Below, piece after piece: positions 36,829 through 48,719 of a stretch of 64,000 nt of DNA. Both the position numbers and the translations under genes were made by a program. This DNA is from Dryomyza anilis (Eukaryota; Arthropoda; Insecta; Diptera; Dryomyzidae). Positions within the stretch are counted from its first letter, which is position 1. Each line of letters opens with the position of its first letter. The stretch is from contig OX638130.1 in NCBI GenBank assembly GCA_951804985.1, positions 82,082,583-82,146,582 of the forward strand. The letters run 5' to 3'. The notes below the pieces were generated by a model. That model was not told where the DNA came from and made no database searches. It saw nothing but the letters and a program-made list of their open reading frames with translations.

Positions 36829-37085
36829 TCGTCATTATAGAACTAAAAGTCATCAACTACATTTTTATGAAAATCTGAAATTTAAAATTTGTTGGTAAGT
36901 ATTACCGAAAGTAATTAATACATTTTTTTAAGTTAAAATATCAATTGATTGATTCACATTTTCTTAACATTTGGTAAAAATATTGTGGTGATCTATCGGA
37001 AATTGAATGATATATAAAGAATTTTGTAAATGAATAATTGGCATTTTGAAAATGTAGTTAGTGACTTTTAGTTTTACAACGACGA
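36829..37085. mobile_element. TCGTC-ended MITE, copy 2
   Basis: A 257-bp copy of the element at 7210-7469, here with TA on both sides (36827-36828 and 37086-37087). The ends are TCGTCATTATAGAACTAAAA and TTTTACAACGACGA. The interior matches copy 1 in reverse orientation (for example AATAATTGGCATTTTGAAAA). It lies just upstream of the LINE fragment. Confidence 0.8.
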
Positions 37086-37189
37086 TATTACAAAAACTGT
37101 GGTATGTTTTTTGAATTTTTATAATTTCTTGGAATCCTTGTGCACACGGAACTGAAAGAAGCATATTGATGACAGAGTAAATTTGTGCA

Positions 37190-37790
37190 TATTATAAATA
37201 TTTCCTTCTTTGACGTCGACCGAGTTATTACAAACCGGGTGTGTCATATGCAGTGCAACAGATCCATCACTTGTCATCAGGGCGATATAACTTTTAGGAG
37301 AAGGGTTTTCGTTGTATCCCATAGGGTAGTATTCTCTCACCCCTACTTTGGGTCGTCACCATAAACGGTCTCCTAAGGAGACTAACAGAGGCTGGTTTAT
37401 ATGATGTCTGCTACGAAGACGACATTGCTATTCTTGCCTTACATCCCCTTCTCACTTCAAACTGATCCAAGAAGCCTTGGATATCTCGGCCGATTGATCA
37501 TCACTTAAAGCCATCAATCTTAATCCACAAAAAACAGAAATATGTTTATATGTTCGGAAAAGCAAGATACTAAACTTTCCCCTTCCACGGGAAAAGGAAC
37601 AAACACTATGTCTTACAGATCACGTAAAGTACCTAGGAGTAATCCTAGATTTTAAACATAACTGGAAATGTGGATCCCAAATGCCATTAGGGTTTGGGCA
37701 ACCTGCAGAAGTTGCATTGACCCTACATGGGGACTTCGACCAAAGATGACTTATTGGATTTTCATCAGCGTTGAACGATCAATTCTCACA
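37190..37790 (+). pseudogene. LINE (I/LOA-like) reverse transcriptase fragment, 5' part
   Basis: Degenerate non-LTR retrotransposon reverse transcriptase. Around 37330-37460 the frame reads ILSPLLWVVTINGLLRRL and then YEDDIAILA, the catalytic block normally YADD. It continues with INLNPQKTEICLYVRK (37513-37560), FPLPRE, a YLGVILD-type segment and WGLRPKMTYWIF (about 37725-37760). Several frameshifts and stops break it. The endonuclease and any ORF1 are absent (5' truncation). The frame stops abruptly at 37790, where a TA-flanked element is inserted, and resumes at 39291. Confidence 0.85.
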
Positions 37791-39290
37791 TGGGCATTTT
37801 CAGAAAAAGTCATCCACGACCGAAAAATTCAAAATCCTCAAATCTTTAAAACAACGATACATTTCGAATCTTGAATATGTGAATCTAAATATATGAAAAC
37901 ACATTTCTATTCCGTTAACGGTAACGTATACAAAAAATACTCATAAAGTTACGTTACTATGCAATATGTAAATATATCAATTTTTCATGTATTTTAATAT
38001 AATATAATAATTTGGCGCTACAGTCCTGTTTAGAACTTCGGCCGAGCTCTCTCACCATTTTGAGCTGTGCGTGTTATATTTGTACTCAAAGTGGTGGGAC
38101 CTACAGTTTATTGCCGAATCCGAACGGCGGGTGAGAGCTTTTCATAGGCAATGTTTTACTCTCGTAGGTTTGCCATTTACTGCCGAGAGGTAGCGCGGTA
38201 TAGAAAAATGTTTCTATGAAAAGATGTTGTTAGCCCCAGTCCAGGCTCGAACCGGGGACCTTTCAGCTCGCAGTCCAACGCACTAACCACTGAGCTACCG
38301 CGGCTACTATTGTATTTTGAGTAACCAAATTAATTATTTTTAAAGACATACAGATACAAAATATTATTTTCTGTTTTTTTCAGGTAACATTAATAATTAT
38401 TTCTAAAGCTTAAAAATAATGATCTAAATTAAAATAACGGACAAATTTCGATTTCTGTTTAAGGGTTTTCATTGTTCCGTCCGAAAAAAGATACATTTAT
38501 TACCATAGTAAACTCAAAAATTTTTAAAGAGTATAATTCACTTTTTCTAAAGCAAAATTTCCTCAACTTTTCCAAAAATGAAACATCATTTTCATAGTAA
38601 TTCTAGAACATTTATTATATTACAGCTAATTGAAATCTGTCCCGTTCGGAACTTTGATTAATACCAAAAATAAAAGCTTTAAAAAATGTGGAAATTTGAA
38701 TAGTACATTACTTTTCATGTCGTAATAATGATTTTTGATATTGTAATACACACAATTCTTTTTATCAAAAAATCGTAGTGCAAATTTTTATACGGAACTT
38801 CCGGAATTATTCTGCGATTTATTATGAAATAACTGTAAGCTTTAGTAACAAAGTGCATATATATACAAAAATAAAGTAAATTGTCTCAGCTATGTTCAGA
38901 GATAATATAAAAAATATATTGTACGAAAAAAGTATTTTTAGAATAAAAATCGTACTGATAATTTCAATTCGGAATTTTTTGTCCCGTCCGGAATTTTTCG
39001 GTGATTTATTATGAAAAAACTATAAATTTTTAGGAACAAAGTGTAAATATACAAAGAAAGCACATGATTTCAACTATTTTTAAAATATTTCAAAAAAATC
39101 ATTTGTACGGAAAATTCGATGACTTTTTGGAATATCCATATGAACCTCGATATTTACTTACATTTTTGGCCCGTCTCGTTTTGTCCCCACTATTTTATTT
39201 ATATCTTTTGATCTACCATATAGAATTCCTTCAAGTAAATTCATTAATTTTCCTTCGAGATATCCCGTCCGGAACCCCAGGAAATGCCCA
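37791..39290 (-). mobile_element. TGGGCATTTCC-ended element, copy 1, inserted in the LINE
   Basis: A 1.5-kb element, about 1.2 kb without its own SINE. The ends are TGGGCATTTTCAGAAAAA (37791) and CCAGGAAATGCCCA (to 39290), followed by TA on the right and CA on the left. It is an inverted copy of the element at 61784-63092. Matches run along its whole length, including the motif TTCCGGACGGGA, a ~200-bp internal direct repeat containing TTTATAGTTTTTTCATAATA, and GGAAAATTAATGAATTTACTT near one end. No open reading frame, so it is non-autonomous. Confidence 0.82.
38001..38307 (-). mobile_element. tRNA-derived SINE, copy 4 (best preserved)
   Basis: In SINE orientation it starts GTAGCCGCGGTAGCTCAG. 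The A box TAGCTCAGTGGTTAG is the complement of 38283-38297 and the B box GGTTCGAGCC the complement of 38244-38253; both fit internal RNA polymerase III promoters. The tRNA-like head is about 75 bp, the body about 210 bp, and the tail is (ATT)-like. TGTATTTT on both sides may be the target duplication. It lies inside the TGGGCATTTCC element, so it is the youngest of the three layers here. Confidence 0.93.
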
Positions 39291-40545
39291 TATACGTCAC
39301 TTGTATTATAGACGGCAATGGAACGAAAATGTAACGTCAAACCATTCAAGACAATGCAAAGGTGTTGTCTTCGCGTCTTAGGTGCATTGTCTACCATTTC
39401 AAACCATATCATTGCAGATGCTTTAAATATAATTTCAAGTTAAATATGAGTCTGCTGTCACAGTGGCTCGACTTAACATTCGACGGGACTGGCTCAATTC
39501 CGAGACATTAAGCAAGCACCAGACTATAATAAACTCAATTCCCAATACTGTATCTTCAGGAAATTGGAACTGCGACCGCATCCCGGAGACAAACACAAAG
39601 CACACCGCCGCAAAGTTTGTCTTCCGACTAGGGAGTAATGGAAAACGGCCTGATTCTGTCAAGCAACCCGGGTCAAAACTAAAAGGTGGCACTTGAGCAG
39701 CTTCTTTTGTGAAGCATTATCTTTGGAAGAAAGCCTTCGCTTACATGACCACAACACAACACTTTTCAGTCAGACGTAGTGGTTCTTACAGAGGGGCTAC
39801 ATTTATATATAGCACTTAAAGTGTAGACAAGTGTATTAAAATCTTCTCAGACTGCCAAGCTGTATACGCAATATACGAGGAAATTAAGGATTGTTCTATA
39901 ATAAGGTCGGATATCTTACTTTTTAACATTGTGGATGTCATCTGGGTTCCTGGATACTGCAACATATAGGGTAATGAAACTGCCGACAAAGTTGCAAGAA
40001 ATGGGTCAGACATGGACACAATTTCTGTCAAAAACAGCGGACCTTTCCAGCCTTTCTTAAAAAAACGGGCTAAGCTCATGGACTTATCAGCTACACAAAA
40101 TATAATGGATTAATTCAACTTGGGCCAAGCCAAAAAATTGCTCTGTGGCTCTCTCGACTTCTAAGACAAATAAAATTCTAGCTCTTAAAAGGAAGGAGTT
40201 TAAACAATTCACAGACATACTCATGGGACATAACGAGCAAAGAGGTCATCTTTTCAAACTAGGAAAAGTCGATTCTAACATCTGCAGGGTCTGTGTGGAC
40301 GAGACTGATACGCTTTAACAATACTTGTGTCAATGCCCGGCTTTCTTCAGACTTAGAATTATCAACCTAGGAGCACTCCATATTTCATCACCGAAACAAC
40401 TGGGAAGCTTGAACTGGAATGACGAAATTTCTATCCGACTTTTAGATAGCCAAACATTAGCATATTTTAAGCGACTCATTTTCTGAGGGATCTCAACGGT
40501 CCTACTTTATATCCTAGGTATACTCTCCGCTATGCACAGAGTGGT
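39291..40545 (+). pseudogene. LINE (I/LOA-like) 3' part with RNase H and C-terminal Cys motif
   Basis: Continuation of the interrupted LINE. The segment MQRCCLRVLGALST (39349-39390) follows on from the upstream fragment. A long block follows (39450-39695) whose order fits the region between reverse transcriptase and RNase H. The RNase H domain is visible as IFSDCQAVYAI (39838-39870) and VIWVPGYCNI..GNETADKVARNGS (39935-40005); these residues are typical of RNase H carried by I/LOA-group LINEs. The C-terminal cysteine cluster CRVCVDETDT..LCQCP is at about 40285-40340. Stops and frameshifts throughout. The 3' end is near 40545; no clear poly-A or duplication is visible. Confidence 0.85.
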
Positions 40546-40665
40546 TCTCGCATTCCTTCTAATCAATCAATCTATTTTTATTTGGTACAAATGAAAAGCA
40601 ACAATGAAATATCATTTTTATCGACAGAACTGGAGATCACACAGGTTATATATTTAGTTATATAT

Positions 40666-40960
40666 CGGTAGCTCAGATGTTCGTGCGTTGGACTGCAAGC
40701 CGAAAGGTCCCCGGTTCAAGACTGGACTATGACTAACTGCATCTTTTCATAGAAAACATTTTTCTATACCGCGCTACCTCTCAGTAAATGGTAAACATAC
40801 GAGAGTAAAACATTGCCTATGAAAATGTCTCACACGCCGTTCGGATTCGACATTAAACTGCAGGTCTTACCACTTTGAGTACAAATATAAAACACACAGC
40901 TTAAAATGGAGAGAGAGCTCGGCCTAAGTTCTTAAAGGTAGCGCCACACTATTATTATTT
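40666..40960 (+). mobile_element. tRNA-derived SINE, copy 5 (diverged)
   Basis: The head is CGGTAGCTCAGATGTTCGTG, with the first bases of the consensus missing, and the B box is GGTTCAAGAC. The body and 3' end (GGTAGCGCCACACTATTATT) are recognisable with scattered substitutions. The A box is damaged and the element is in plus orientation, about 120 bp after the LINE end. Confidence 0.9.
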
Positions 40961-41329
40961 TCATCTTCATCCTCAAGAAAATATCCATTAAATTCAGAAA
41001 TAAATAGATTGAATTCAAAAAAACTGTATTTTTAAATCAATATTTTGAATTCAATCAATAATTGTCTCTTTCTACAATCAGTTTGTGACTTGTAAAATAT
41101 TAGACTTTTCTAAATTTATTTTTAACACATTCTTAAATTCATGATATCGGAACATTCTACTTTATACTTCCAAAGGAAAGGTAAAAATTTCTTAAATTGA
41201 GATTAATTGAATGTATCCAAATTAATCTCAGCGAAAGAAAATAAGTCACATGTAAGTCTAGAAAGATATTTTATGCTGTATATTATCATGTCAAGCAGAA
41301 AATGTCTGGAGGGCTTTCATGTAAATTAG

Positions 41330-42360
41330 ATCCGTGTTAGATAATTAAGCACAAAAGTCGATTTGGTTCGTAACAAAATGTAAAACGGAAATCGAAGTGT
41401 GAAGACGGTTAGGTGTTACGTTGCGATTCGATTCGATGCGTGTCGTTGGGTTAAACCCACTTTACACGCGCGCATCGTTGAACGTTTTCATTGTCGGCAC
41501 AATTAATCAAAATGTTCTTTTTATCTGGACGTGAAGAGTTGGGAAAATAGACAACAACAAACATAAGGAAAAACTTTGAATTTTTTAATTTTAATTTTTT
41601 ACACTCTTCGCGCGTCGTTTTCACTGGATGATGTCATTAATTTCAGTTAAGCAATCGCTAGTTGTTTTCATGAAAAGCAACTAGAAGAACATAGAACGCT
41701 ACACGACACGACATCCATGTGCGGGAAGATGAGGACTCAAGCGTCAAGCGGTCTTATCTTCGGGGTCAGATATGCACAACAAAAATAAAAAAAAGACAAT
41801 TACCGCAACAAAATCGATGTATACAATATTCACGCTTTCAATTAGATACAACATCAGAAACAACAACTTGAGGAATACCTAACAAAAGCGTAAAAATCCC
41901 CAAAGACTGCAGCTGATGGATGGTCGATTGGATAGAGGAATAGATAGATGAATTGATGGATGGATGAATGGATGAATAAACCAACTAGACGGTTGGCATT
42001 GGCTCATGGATCAACATTGACGTGCGCACGCGGCACGCATTTGATTTTCCCTCAAACACTGCCGCCGCATCATCATAATTTGCGGCTGCCAACGAATGTA
42101 TTTGGTTGGAAAACAATTATAATTGTGAAAAGTGTTGAGTATCTGTGAGGAATTAAATAATTTTTCGTAATCAAAATGCGTGCGACATATGCAGCAACTG
42201 AATGACGGAAAGGACAGAGAGACCTGAAAAAAATCAAACATACAAAACTAAGAGGACACGATGAATTTGTCTGTGACAGTCACAATACGTCGCCACGTGA
42301 CCATTGCGCCCAAGGGACTCGACCAAAGCTGCAGACGATTTTAACCTTATGAGGAATTAC
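41330..42360. other. Low-copy sequence island, no gene recognised
   Basis: Higher-complexity sequence with a GATGGATGAATGGATGAAT-like run at about 41958-41978. Open frames of 62-76 codons on both strands show no protein signature. Confidence 0.35.
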
Positions 42361-42481
42361 AAAATGTGTTACAGAAAATACTTTATGTACGACCAAATTA
42401 GTTTCAAAGAATACATTTCGTTATTGTAATGAAATATATAAAAATGTATTTGAAATAACTTTTATTAAATTATTAATTTCA

Positions 42482-42529
42482 TTTCTGGTGGTAAAGTAGG
42501 TGCGCACAGAACTATTTTACCACCAGAAA
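42482..42529. repeat. 48-bp hairpin
   Basis: TTTCTGGTGGTAAA and TTTACCACCAGAAA form a near-perfect stem, extended by one TAG/CTA step, around a GC-containing loop. It has no host gene context and may be the remains of a tiny inverted-repeat element. Confidence 0.6.
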
Positions 42530-42539
42530 CAAAAGTTAT

Positions 42540-43714
42540 ATATGTATTTGCATTGGGCAAATGGTATTTTAGTTATTCCCTTGACTTAGAAAAAAATACC
42601 ATATAATCAATAGTTTTTTTGCAACTAAAATTAGTCAATAGTATAAACTATTATTTTAATAGTAAAATACCATTAAATAATAGAAAATACTATCAAATAC
42701 TATTGAATTATTTTATAGTTCATATGAAATTTTTATTTTTTGTATACTATTGAATCGATAACTGTCCTATTGACTAAATTTTATACAAATACCAAAAACC
42801 GTGTTTTTGCACTTTTGCATTAAATGTAGAGCCACACTAAACTTTTTTAGTTTTAATTTGTATAAATGTCCCTATATAAACTATTCATATTCATTTAAAA
42901 ACTCCTATAACCGTTCGAAGGATTTAAGTCAAAAAGAAGCTAATTTTGGAATTAAAAATACCCTTGTTGGAGGATTTATTTTTCGGTATGCAGATAAGCA
43001 TCATTCTTGTACATTTATTTTTCACATAGGAAATCTTATTTATTTAAAATACGCTCTATTGAGTTAATTCTATACATCGAAGTTGAGCTTCATATAAAGA
43101 AATGTTTAATATTTGTAGTAAATTTTATTATATTTATTATATTTAAAATTCATTGATATTTTGTACCAATAAAATTTTTTTTTTTATCTAATATTTGTAT
43201 TCTTTATATTAATACTATTAATTTTTTGAGTCTAGTATCGAACTAAATTAAATTAGACAAAATATTTGAGATTCCCAAGCCGAAAAGTTAAAGCACAACA
43301 GTGGTAGACGACTGGACATCGAGAAATAAATACTTACAAAGGGCCTTTTTATGTACAAACATTAATCCGTTTTTGGCTCATTTAAAATTTTAAAATTTGC
43401 TATTGATAGCTGTTTTTTTGCATCTATTGGATCTGTAGAAATAAGTGTGACTTTGTACTAGAATGTCTAAAAACATGGATATCCGTTTTTGTCCAATATC
43501 CTCCAAACTGAACATGTAGGAAAAAACTGAAATCAACATTTTTCTTAGAATGTCCAAATACATAAGACTAGGTAATTTACATTTTTGGTGTCGAAAATGT
43601 TTGTCACTGTGTTATAAATAGTCAAAATTTCTTCAAAGTTCATATACTTCCCTTGTGGGGTCATATATGAGGGAACTGGTCATTTTATTTTTAACTTGTC
43701 GCAACCGTATTTTG
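42540..43714. other. AT-rich stretch, AATACTATT-rich
   Basis: 42550-42790 is rich in AATAGTATT/AATACTATT and ACCATT words similar to the interior of the element at 53789-54670. The rest is unrecognised. Confidence 0.35.
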
Positions 43715-44441
43715 TACTGATAAAAAGTGTAGTCTATTTATACCCCTACACGTCTGGGTTAGGCGCTATGAGCTCTGAACGGGTTCAAAGGATAACCAAT
43801 ATAGTTCGTCATTTTGTAGCGAAATGGTTCATAGTACGTTTCTATTGTCTAAAGAGCGATTAAAGGGAACATCCTAAGGATGATTTACACTGCACACATT
43901 AAGTTTGTATCTTAACGATTAAATATAGTTTTTAATGGTTTTCTATTAACAATTTCGTTAAGGAGTTATAACCAGAAGAAGAATTAAGAAAACTATCTTT
44001 GAAAATGAGCTGGGTCAGTAAACAACTAAATTTTCTAACACATACTATTTCGGAAATATAAGCCTACTAAAATAGTTCTACCAGTAATTTTCAATAAAGT
44101 AAAAAATTCAGTATTTCTTAGTTAAAACTGGGACGCTAATTCCGAAAATCGCATCGGTTTTATTATATTTGCTCTAGATATAGTCCATTTTTCTTTTCTC
44201 ACAGTTTTGCTCTAGCATAATTTTTCATATTTCAACCAATGACATGAATGAAAATATTTTTCTGCATTATATACGGAGAACCTTGCGCTATGATACAAAA
44301 AAAAAATTATGGAACAATTGAAACGTACTATGAACCATTTCGTAAAAAATGACGAACTAGTGGTTATCCTTTGAACCCTTTCGTTGAACCCCCTACGCGC
44401 CTAACCCAGACGTGTTAGAATAAACTACACTTTTATCAGTA
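43715..44441. mobile_element. Foldback-like element with ~130-bp arms
   Basis: A 727-bp element. The left arm (43715-43850) begins TACTGATAAAAAGTGTAG and contains ACGTCTGGGTTAGGCGC, GGGTTCAAAGGATAACCA and AAATGGTTCATAGTACGTTT. The right arm (44300-44441) is its complement in reverse, ending CACTTTTATCAGTA. The arms are about 85-90% identical by eye. The centre is AT-rich and non-coding. Confidence 0.75.
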
Positions 44442-44995
44442 GAACATATAGAAGAACAAAATAAAAAAAATCGAAGTTGAATTAAGAAAGTTGCCATTTT
44501 GCCGCACTGTGTAATATATTTTTAATTAGAAATAGAGAAAAATTGAAAAAAATATTTAAAATTGAACGTAAATGACGATATCTTGAGAAAAGGATATGGT
44601 AGGATTTTGGTTCAAACGGATTTTTAAACTAGAAATGATGATAAATATAACCCATTTGGAACTTTTAGACACATTTATATAATACTTGTGACTGCTTCTT
44701 TATCACCGTGATATTTATCGTTTTATGAAATAAAACTATTTGAATAGACATTTTTGACATTTAGATATATTTTTGGGGCAATGGAGTTTTGAATTGAATT
44801 TATATCACTTTTTCTATTTCCGATGTCCAATTTTATTATACATCTATCGAATTTGGGCTATTCAGCTCAAATTAGCGAGAATTGGTTTGACGCACGGACA
44901 ATTTTCCTGAATTTTGAAAATAATGGCAGCTAACGCTCGTTTATGGTAGAACACTTATAAATATTAGTATTACTAAACGAAATTCAAACTAATTT
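44442..44995. other. AT-rich filler
   Basis: No feature recognised. Confidence 0.4.
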
Positions 44996-45650
44996 TTATA
45001 CCCTACACTAAGAGTGAAAGGGTATATTCAGTTTGGTACGCCGTTTGTAACACCCAGAAGGAAGCATCTCCGGTATGGAAAAGTATATATATTCTTGATC
45101 AGCATGACCTCCTGAGTCGATTTAGCGATGTCCGTCTGTCCGTCTGTCTGTCCGTCTGTCTGTCTGTCTGTCTGTCCGACCGTCTGTCTGTCTGTTGAAA
45201 TCCCTACTACTTTTTAAATTGAAGAGCTAGATAAATGAAACTTATAACTTAGATTACTAATATACCTACGCTGTATGTGCGAAATCGGACCTATGATCCG
45301 ACCACTTATGTTCAAATACCTCATATAAAATGTACACATAAAGATCAATTTGTATGTATACGTGCTTAGGTAAACTTTTTTGGTCAAATATATATTGATA
45401 TCATGCTCAAATACATGATAATAATGTTTTCCGGCGAAAAGACTTGTGGTTTTTGGAAATTCTTCAGCGATTGAATGTTTGTAGTTATAGGTCACCCTGG
45501 TGACCTATATATCACTTTGAATGGTAACCACACATATGTGTAGGGTATTTATAGTCGACTTAGACCGACTATAATTTTGATAATCCTAACTATCATAATT
45601 ACACCTACTTTAAAATTTCCCATGTGATCTAACCTTCCCAACTGGTTAGA
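44996..45650 (+). repeat. Dispersed GTAACACCCAGAAGG-family repeat, fullest copy
   Basis: It starts TATACCCTACACTAAGAGTG with AAAGGGTATATTCAG, then CGTTTGTAACACCCAGAAGG, ATATATATTCTTGATCAGC and CGATTTAGCGATGTCC. A (GTCC/GTCT)n tract of about 65 bp runs from 45131 to 45195. It ends GTGTAGGGTATTTATAGTCG, CTTAGACCGACTAT and ATTTCCCATGTGATCTAACC. Copies or fragments lie at 10393, 10660, 12853, 20995, 29268 and 50760. Non-coding in this copy. Confidence 0.75.
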
Positions 45651-45740
45651 TGACGATATGGTTGTGATTCTCGAAAATGCTAAATACGTTTCTTGCAACC
45701 ACAAATAACAGATATATTTGCTGTGGTAACCGAATATTGA

Positions 45741-46016
45741 GCGTCGGTAGCATAAGGTCAATGCGTTGGACAGCGAGTCGAAAGGTCCCCGGTTCAAGCC
45801 TGGACTGGGGCTAATAACATCTTTTCATAAAAACATTTTTCTATACCGCGCTACCTGCAGTAAATGGCAAACCTACGAGAGTAAATATTGCCTATGAAAA
45901 GCTCTCACCTTCCGTTCGGATTCGGCAATAAACTGTAGGTCCCACCACTTTGAGTACAAATATAACACGCACTGCTCAAAATGGTGAGAGAGCTCGGCCT
46001 AAGTTCTTATAGGACT
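45741..46016 (+). mobile_element. tRNA-derived SINE, copy 6 (3' truncated)
   Basis: The head starts GCGTCGGTAGCATAAGGTCA with an eroded A box. The B box GGTTCAAGCC is intact, and the body is clear down to AGTTCTTATAGGACT. The family's usual GTAGCGCC and (ATT)n tail are missing. Confidence 0.9.
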
Positions 46017-48679
46017 ATATGATAAACTACATGATAGAAACATTTAAAACATTTTACTCTAAATCAATTCAAATACAGATAATTATCGTACCACTTAAAA
46101 TGTTCATTATTAAAAAAGCATCGATTATTTGATTCAACTGCATAGAATACACAGTTTATTTGCCACTGAATAAAATTATATTCCAACAATGCGCTCTTTC
46201 GAACTTATGTAAACCTTTTATACTAATCATTGAATAGCGAAACTTATACGTACCAACTTTAGTTGGCAACATTTAAAACTTTTAATACTATGTGGCAGTT
46301 TTGTGCTATTTTAATAGTTCGAAATTAGTTTTAATGGTGCACCTTTCATAAACTGACCCCAAACAATTGTGGACAATTTATTACATTTTCGACTAACGTA
46401 CAAATCCGAACACAAACATTATTTGACTGACCATTAGAATACCACAAAACGGCGGGTGGTTATAAAAGTATTAATAAAAATAAAATAAAAATATGTAAAA
46501 GATATTTAAAAAAAAAGGGAAAAGGACAAAGTACGTGCAAGTAAAAAGGGAATGAAACGGACGTTTTATATATGCCCTACACAAGTGTTTTGTCCGTGCC
46601 GCATACAAGTGTAAAAGTCAAAGGGCCGGCTTCGGCCACTCAGTTGAAAAAGGGACAAAGGCAGGAAAGTGTTTAGTGTGGGTAAAATATAATTTTTATA
46701 TGAGAATAAAGTTTGTTTTGACAGACGCATAGAGTATCTAACGACATAAATAATAATTTTCTGTAATGATTGCATAATAGTGAAGCCATAGTCACCGGGA
46801 ATACTGAAAAACTGACAGACGTGCGCCGCACAGTCAGACTCAGAAAACGACAACCAGGATACGGCGACCAACTGATAAAGACTAACATCAAATAAATGAA
46901 ATAAAGGTGCGGTCCTTTCAATTAATAATAACAAACGTTAAAATAGATTAGGTTCAAAATGGACATAAAGCATACAAAAGAGTGACAGGTTTCCAGGGAT
47001 ACTATGTGGAGACTTTTGTGTAGATAAATTAAACTCATTGAAAAAAATTTAGTCAAAACAGAGAATTTATTTCTTCAATAATATAGCATTTTAGTAGAAT
47101 TTACATCACAATTTAGAACTGAACTCCACATCGGGAATCATTAATATTTAGTCGAAGTTAAATTGGCGGGATTCAATTTAGTATTATTTTTTAGAATAGG
47201 TATTTAGTATTAATAAAATAACATAAGTATCTAATGAGAGAATGTACTAAGTAGAATATTTACTAGTTGAAATCCAGTTTTGAGACTAGTTTAAAACCAA
47301 ATAGTTTAATTCTAGGGAGAGTTTTACTTTACCGTATCGGACCAATCAAAAAAACAAACTTTTCAAATTGGACATAAAGTGGCCCTCAACCTGCTGGGAT
47401 CACCCAAAAATCAAAAATTGTTACGACCAAGGAAACTAGAATTCTACTGGTATTTTACTAATAGTAGTAAAACTAGTTCAAAACTAGTCAATTATAAACT
47501 TTTCGTAGACATAAAATATGACTGTTGTAATTAGTATGGACGTTTGAAACATTATGGCAAAAAAATAGTTCTGAAAGCATAATCAACCAAAACTTTTATC
47601 TCGGGTACTATTGGTTTTTAATACACTTATAAAATAATCTTTATACTTCAACCTCTAACTAAACATTTATATGTTATTCAAATACATTCAATAATAGATA
47701 CCATTTATTTATAGTAGGTGTATTTTGTATAATTATAGAATGTCCTCTGTTAGAGTTAAAAACTGCTATTTCATGAAAGTAAACTAAGTGACAAATAGCG
47801 TAAATGTGATAATTAGACGGAGAAATGGTTATAATTGCATGTGCATGGAATAAGAACAGTGTGAAATGCAGTTTAAAGGAGTGGGTCTAAGGATGCAGTT
47901 TACACACGTAGATAAACTGAATTTTATTTGTATTAAATATACCAAACACGCACATAGTTATTTTATATATTTATATAAAGCGTATAGACGTCGAATATAG
48001 ACAATGACAAAAGACAGGTAAAAAGAAGTAACCGATAAGAAAACGTGTTTGAGATGACTCAGCCATGAGTTTCATTCTTCTTAAAATAAAAAAAAACACA
48101 CCTTCTGCTCTAAAAGATTATGCGTAATTATATTTTTGATTAACTTAGATTTCATTCAAATACATTTTACGATTTGCGAGAAATATCATTTTGATATTAT
48201 TACAATAATACCCACTTTCTGTATTTCGCCACAAAAGACTTATAGACGAAACTGTCGTCATTTTTTAACTATTGTGACTTTTTAAAAGTCAAAAAGCATA
48301 TTATTTAAATACTATTGACGTCATTTTTACGTCATTTATTCTTTGATTTCGAGAGAAAGATAAGTATTGAAAATGTCGATAATTATCGACTTGCACCATG
48401 TATAATATTTTCAATTTCTTGTAGCAAGAATGCATGTTTGCCACAAGTGTAACAAAAAGTGTTATATATACAAATGCATTAAACTCACTGCAAGTATTTG
48501 TATGAATGGACTTAACACAATGTAGTAATCCATACAAGTAAAACACTTGTTTCAAATTTTATAAAAAAATAAAAAATATAAAAAAACTAATTTGTAAACA
48601 CTTTCAAAAAAATTTCAAAAATAAAATTATTCTAATTTTGGTGTTCAGCATTTAACGAACATTGTTTTATTAAATTAAA
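46017..48679. other. AT-rich filler; 5' LTR of the gag element probably at its end
   Basis: No host gene recognised. Frames of up to 122 codons (46566-46934, minus) have no protein signature. The last few hundred bases must include what is left of the 5' LTR of the element at 48680, but I could not fix its start. ATGTTTGCCACA at about 48431 recurs at about 49681, downstream of gag, and may mark LTR-related sequence. Confidence 0.35.
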
Positions 48680-48701
48680 GTCGTAAACCATTACTTTAAA
48701 C

Positions 48702-48710
48702 TGGTGACCC
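48702..48710 (+). promoter_or_regulatory. Primer-binding site (tRNA-Trp type)
   Basis: TGGTGACCC sits one base after the 21-bp repeat and 10 bases before the gag start. TGGTGACCCC-type sites complement the 3' end of insect tRNA-Trp, the primer reported for CsRn1/Kabuki-type elements (from memory). Only the first nine bases match well; the following TCAGTG is diverged. Confidence 0.65.
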
Positions 48711-48719
48711 TCAGTGAAA

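Noticed and set aside
38233..38307. Possible tRNA genes at the SINE heads
   Set aside because: A and B boxes are present, but each is attached to the same ~210-bp body and the acceptor and anticodon stems do not pair well; these are SINE heads.
46566..46934. 122-codon minus-strand frame
   Set aside because: No domain and low-complexity context; nothing beyond length supports it.
48714..48719. GTG start six bases upstream for gag
   Set aside because: GTG is not a normal eukaryotic start; ATG at 48720 in the same frame is used instead.
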